The notes beneath the pieces are model-generated. The model was not told the DNA's origin. It worked only from the letters and a program-made list of their open reading frames with translations, and did no database searches. DNA of 64,000 bases from positions 1 through 64,000 of the forward strand of contig NZ_LGAK01000007.1 in assembly GCF_001292705.1 (NCBI RefSeq), given 5' to 3'. Source of the DNA: Marinagarivorans algicola (lineage in GTDB: Bacteria; Pseudomonadota; Gammaproteobacteria; Pseudomonadales; Cellvibrionaceae). Position 1 is the first letter of the stretch. Every line of letters starts with the position of its first letter. Below are positions 61,401-64,000 of this stretch, piece by piece. The position numbers and the translations under genes were made by a program.

Positions 61401-64000
61401 AGTCATCGAACGCTGGGAAGCGGATTTAAGCCATACAGAAGAACTGCCAGCAATGATGGCTGAGCTTAAAACGCTCGAAAGTGGTGCGGCGCAAGCCAAT
61501 TTTCCATCGATGGAAATGTTAAGTTGCCAGCTGCATGACTTATATGTTGTGGCACTAGATTATTTGACTCCTGATGCCTCTGTATTCGAGGCGTTTAGGC
61601 AGGCTCATAATACGTTATTAGATATGATTGATGCTGTTGCTGCCGCCCAAACGTTGCCAACGGTTGATAGTCACCTCCAATATCAGCTCGATAGCTTTTT
61701 GGTTGTTCCCGAGCCTATCAGTGACATAGCAGGTCTGAATGAAGTTGATCTTACCAACATAGAATCCTTTGGTGAAGAGATATCCGATGCCGATTCTTTT
61801 GAGGGCGGCGCATCTGAGCATCACGATTTTGAGGGTAAGCCAGAAGAGCCTAATGCTGATGAAAAAAGTATTATTGAGCAGCGTTTTGTAGAGAGTCATT
61901 TCATACAAGAGCGTCCCGAACAAAGCGCTTTTGAAGGGGGTGCTTCCGAAGGCAGTTTTTCTGAAGATAGGACCTCTAAAGACAGCCCTTCTGATGAGAA
62001 AACTCTTGAAAGTAGCACGCTAGACAATTCTACCCTAGAAGATAGTACTCTAGAGCAGGGGGTTACAGAAGGTACTGCTAGCGAAGAGCATCTCCTTGAA
62101 GAGTCTACGGCAGATGCTCAGTTACCTGAACGCCTGTCCGCTGAAGACTTAGTAGCACAAGAGCAGTCGAGCTCAGAAGACCCAGAAGAGATTATTGCTG
62201 CGAGCACTTTAAGTGACAGTATCTCCAGTGATTTGATCGATACCGATGCGTTAAATATTACTGGTGCAACAGGGTATAGCGAAGCAGACGATACACTGGA
62301 TCTTTCTTTTACTGGATTATCTGGTGAGGAAGGTTCAGAGCAAGAGCAGGTAGCAGGTGATTCGCTGTCAAACTCAGGCTTTGATTTAACCGATGACGTT
62401 AGCTTAACAGAAATCGAGGCTGAGATGCCTACGGCTGATGTTGCCGAAACGCAGTCTGTACCTGAACAAGAGACTACCGACGTTGAAGCTGTCGCTGCAA
62501 CGCGTGAAAACGTAGAGTATCCTGTTGATACACCGATGCATACGCATATTGAAATGGATGCGTCGGATCTCTTTGACTCGGAAGAGGTGGATAATTTTGT
62601 AGTGACACCCGAATTATTAGATGACTCTCAAGAAGAGGATTCGGGTGTTGATGTGAGTCGGGTTGCTGATGACTTGGAGGTTCCTGCTGGTTTACACGAA
62701 GAACCACAACATTCTTCAATCGTTGAGGCTGAGGATGAACCCTCTCGGATGGCTGATCCCGACAGCGAGCAACAACCCATAAACCAACAACCCATAAACC
62801 AACAACCCATAGAGCAGCAGCCTATTGGCGGATTACTATTTGCTGGTGGCGACCCTTCCACTATTGATGCTGAGGATTTTGATGCCGAAATTATTGAGAT
62901 ATTCCTCGAAGAGGCTGATGAGCTTATTGAGCTCTTAGAGGAGTCAATACACTCATGGGAGTCCGATTGGTCAAGCCTTGAAGCCCCCGAAGAAATGAAG
63001 CGAGCCTTGCATACCCTTAAAGGTGGCGCACGGTTGAGTAATTTAGCCGTCTTCGGTGATTTGACGCACGAATACGAAACTTACCTTATTAATGAGGTAG
63101 GTCCTGATAAAGCAACAAATTTCTTTAGTATTCTGCATCAATATCAAGATTTAGCGCTAAACGGCATTAAGGGAGTAAAAGCACGCTTAGCAGGCGAAGA
63201 AGTCGCGCCTATTGTATCTCCCCATATTGAATCTGCCAATAATAGTGCCTCTTCTAGTGATACCGCTCTTAGTACAGCGCCTTCAAATGCAACCGTTAGT
63301 GACATACCAAGCGACAATACGGCAACATTACCAACGCCTAACGTTGATCTTGATGAGAGTACTGCTGAGGTGGTTGAAGCAGAGTCGAAAGCGGTGCGCT
63401 CGCTCGCGGATACACAAGAGGCCATGTTGGCTGCTCAACAGGCAGCCATGTTACTGGCAAGTCAAAAAGCGTCTAAAACGGATTTTGTTATGCCTGAGCC
63501 TCAGGCTCCGGCAGCACAAGAAACCCAGAAGGCCGTTACTTCAAACAAAAAAACAACTTCGCAAGAAGCCGTTAAGATTTCTTCTGAATTATTAGAAGAG
63601 CTTGTGAACTTAGCGGGCGAAACCTCGATTAGCCGTGGCCGAATTGAGCAACAAGTGAGTGATTTCGGTTCTGCTATTAATGAAATCGATACGACATTAC
63701 GACGATTGCAAGAGCAGTTGCGTCGCTTAGATATGGAAACCGAAGCGCAAATTGTGTTCCGTCAAGAGCAGTTAGGTGAAAGCCAAGACTTCGACCCTCT
63801 AGAGATGGATCGCTATTCACAGTTGCAGCAGTTATCTCGCTCGTTAACCGAGTCGGCGTCTGACTTGGTAGATTTGAAGCGCACCCTCAGTGACAAAGTT
63901 AAAGATACGGAGACGATTTTATTACAACAGCAACGCATTAACTCTTCATTACAAGAAGGCCTAATGCGCGCACGTATGGTTCCTTTTTCACGTATGGTAC
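58453..64000 (+). CDS. chpA: ChpA, hybrid CheA-like kinase (3' end cut by the window)
   Basis: At least 1849 residues, open to the window edge. The start ATG at 58453 (MGDKRNYAALEWV) matches the ChpA N-terminus; an in-frame ATG at 58441 is also open. Domain order: FimL-like N-terminal region with HQVLG (His49) at the Hpt-equivalent place, then Hpt domains with HTLKGSGRM (His676), HTLKGSAHM (His861) and HTLKGGARL (His1520). Long acidic low-complexity linkers separate them, and there is a QQPIN repeat at about 1440-1460. From about 1705 the CheA dimerisation helices begin (SSELLEELVNLAGETSISRG) and the window stops at ARMVPFSRMV, before the ATPase, CheW-like and receiver domains. It phosphorylates PilG and PilH. 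More degenerate Hpt domains may be present in the middle. Confidence 0.93.
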   Translation, partial: MGDKRNYAALEWVIGEIGEALNEARQALEAYADDTRDSTRIRFCLTHIHQVLGSLKMVEFHGASLFAEEMELLAHAIINKNVVNEAEALEVLMRSLLQLPIYLDHVKRIQDDHPGIVLPLLNDLRAARKERYLSETNLFTPELGALLELHGAKHPLLNNTQKLKEVLKKLFEMYQYAAASVLRGIKIDENLVYVSKVFARLQNSSTGTVHNNLWQMAGALVDSLIEDEIELSVAVKGLLRRLAKEIKKLYEDAPAAFDRPIDEALARNLLYYIARSGEVSRGIKNVKERYRLNSALFEGAVEGRGFHKNMISAPEPDTIRSVVTALREEMNTVKQILSHVVTEGGATSSLEASLPIVKRVADTLAVLGVANLRQAANAQHDRLLAASQHVDVNIDELTDVANELVTIEHRLDAIAKGAGKANLSDVNERDIEIDEAKVVVLQQSRIGLEKLKEAIVEFYSSQWDRSALAAVEGLIKDVRGGLGMIPLVRAAAIVDSCGQFIQQHFIASEENPSAETLTVLANAVEAVDYYLDRLIGDFSDDVDSFLELAEDALRDLGYSVSADQGVESSEQDAAEFGTDDLTVIGATPLTDEPSEPTVSSDQAHHMAPESIDTELEVTTQQAPVSFELDESVDEDIAEIFVEEAREVLETLEESLPQWRNDTQSSDGVTITRRAFHTLKGSGRMVKAADISELAWSVENLINRIIDNNIEQQPIHLEFVERVFTLLPSMVDAFEQRLIPASRPQAKLYEAWATELANGQVPADFSKPENDAIAARHVTENIHTDATSPAAIEQTLEVSAADAASEAERVSQEDAVEERILWELFASEAQTHLAAIDEFIGDMDAAAPIYSTPTDSLQRALHTLKGSAHMAGVADIAQLAAPLELLIKELRTYQVVVDQDVLQLIKDAAEYTREGLEFVERNEQATLPKLGQFIARVAELKEVHLGHLIRATGAPNNKTAHPVDPRMLAIFMAEDIRLLLDADEVIERWEADLSHTEELPAMMAELKTLESGAAQANFPSMEMLSCQLHDLYVVALDYLTPDASVFEAFRQAHNTLLDMIDAVAAAQTLPTVDSHLQYQLDSFLVVPEPISDIAGLNEVDLTNIESFGEEISDADSFEGGASEHHDFEGKPEEPNADEKSIIEQRFVESHFIQERPEQSAFEGGASEGSFSEDRTSKDSPSDEKTLESSTLDNSTLEDSTLEQGVTEGTASEEHLLEESTADAQLPERLSAEDLVAQEQSSSEDPEEIIAASTLSDSISSDLIDTDALNITGATGYSEADDTLDLSFTGLSGEEGSEQEQVAGDSLSNSGFDLTDDVSLTEIEAEMPTADVAETQSVPEQETTDVEAVAATRENVEYPVDTPMHTHIEMDASDLFDSEEVDNFVVTPELLDDSQEEDSGVDVSRVADDLEVPAGLHEEPQHSSIVEAEDEPSRMADPDSEQQPINQQPINQQPIEQQPIGGLLFAGGDPSTIDAEDFDAEIIEIFLEEADELIELLEESIHSWESDWSSLEAPEEMKRALHTLKGGARLSNLAVFGDLTHEYETYLINEVGPDKATNFFSILHQYQDLALNGIKGVKARLAGEEVAPIVSPHIESANNSASSSDTALSTAPSNATVSDIPSDNTATLPTPNVDLDESTAEVVEAESKAVRSLADTQEAMLAAQQAAMLLASQKASKTDFVMPEPQAPAAQETQKAVTSNKKTTSQEAVKISSELLEELVNLAGETSISRGRIEQQVSDFGSAINEIDTTLRRLQEQLRRLDMETEAQIVFRQEQLGESQDFDPLEMDRYSQLQQLSRSLTESASDLVDLKRTLSDKVKDTETILLQQQRINSSLQEGLMRARMVPFSRMV
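62770..62814 (+). repeat. 15-bp tandem repeat in chpA
   Basis: Three copies of caacaacccataaac (third ending tagag), in frame as QQPIN/QQPIE, plus a diverged fourth (cagcagcctattggc). It lies in the linker before the last Hpt domain (His1520). Confidence 0.9.

Overview
The window looks like a chromosomal segment of a marine, polysaccharide-degrading gammaproteobacterium close to the Cellvibrionaceae (Saccharophagus/Teredinibacter-like). This is inferred from Pseudomonas-type gene orders (fimL-nudC; yggT-proC-yggS / pilT-pilU / ruvX-yqgE-tonB-gshB / pilGHIJK-chpA), polyserine linkers in a secreted lipoprotein, and large thrombospondin-3/PA14/CBM6 carbohydrate-active proteins. No database search was possible, so all names rest on motifs, lengths and neighbourhood that can be read directly.

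Region 1 (1-6260) is a visibly AT-richer accessory stretch. It carries five unrelated small genes: a GNAT acetyltransferase, a secreted alpha/beta hydrolase, a class II Fic protein, an unknown 159-residue protein and a small HTH protein. Seven full or truncated copies of one repeat (left edge gcgttttgctgggacaggcactcg) lie between them, so every gap between neighbouring genes has at least one copy. The stretch ends in mobile debris (an integrase N-terminal fragment and an IS3-family transposase remnant) beside the 3' end of a tRNA-Leu(CAA) gene.

Region 2 (6400-17300) holds fimL-nudC-sohB and the flagellar basal-body/export operon fliEFGHIJ. FliH ends in a Ser-Glu dipeptide tail encoded by a hexanucleotide repeat. 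Region 3 (17340-25420) is the translation cluster thrS-infC-rpmI-rplT-pheS-pheT-ihfA, with infC using an ATT start. Region 4 (25430-31680) has a DUF885 lipoprotein, slyD, a membrane diguanylate cyclase and selO.

Region 5 (31690-39520) contains two divergent large secreted lipoproteins separated by 1.35 kb. One has TSP3-PA14-CBM6 modules and an unrecognised C-terminal domain of about 600 residues. The other has a malectin-like domain, a G8 domain and a beta-helix resembling the animal CEMIP/TMEM2 hyaluronidase architecture. Together they suggest a surface system for binding and breaking down a polysaccharide; the substrate cannot be told from the sequence.

Region 6 (39950-45370) holds phoR-phoB with upstream Pho-box-like sites, ubiA, an HU-family protein overlapping a dicarboxylate symporter gene, and a 38-codon membrane peptide gene. 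Region 7 (45600-64000) is the twitching-motility neighbourhood: yggT-proC-yggS, the retraction ATPases pilT-pilU, ruvX-yqgE-tonB-gshB, and the Pil-Chp chemosensory operon pilGHIJK-chpA, with chpA cut by the window end. FimL (region 2) is a paralogue of the ChpA N-terminus, so both halves of that signalling system are in view.
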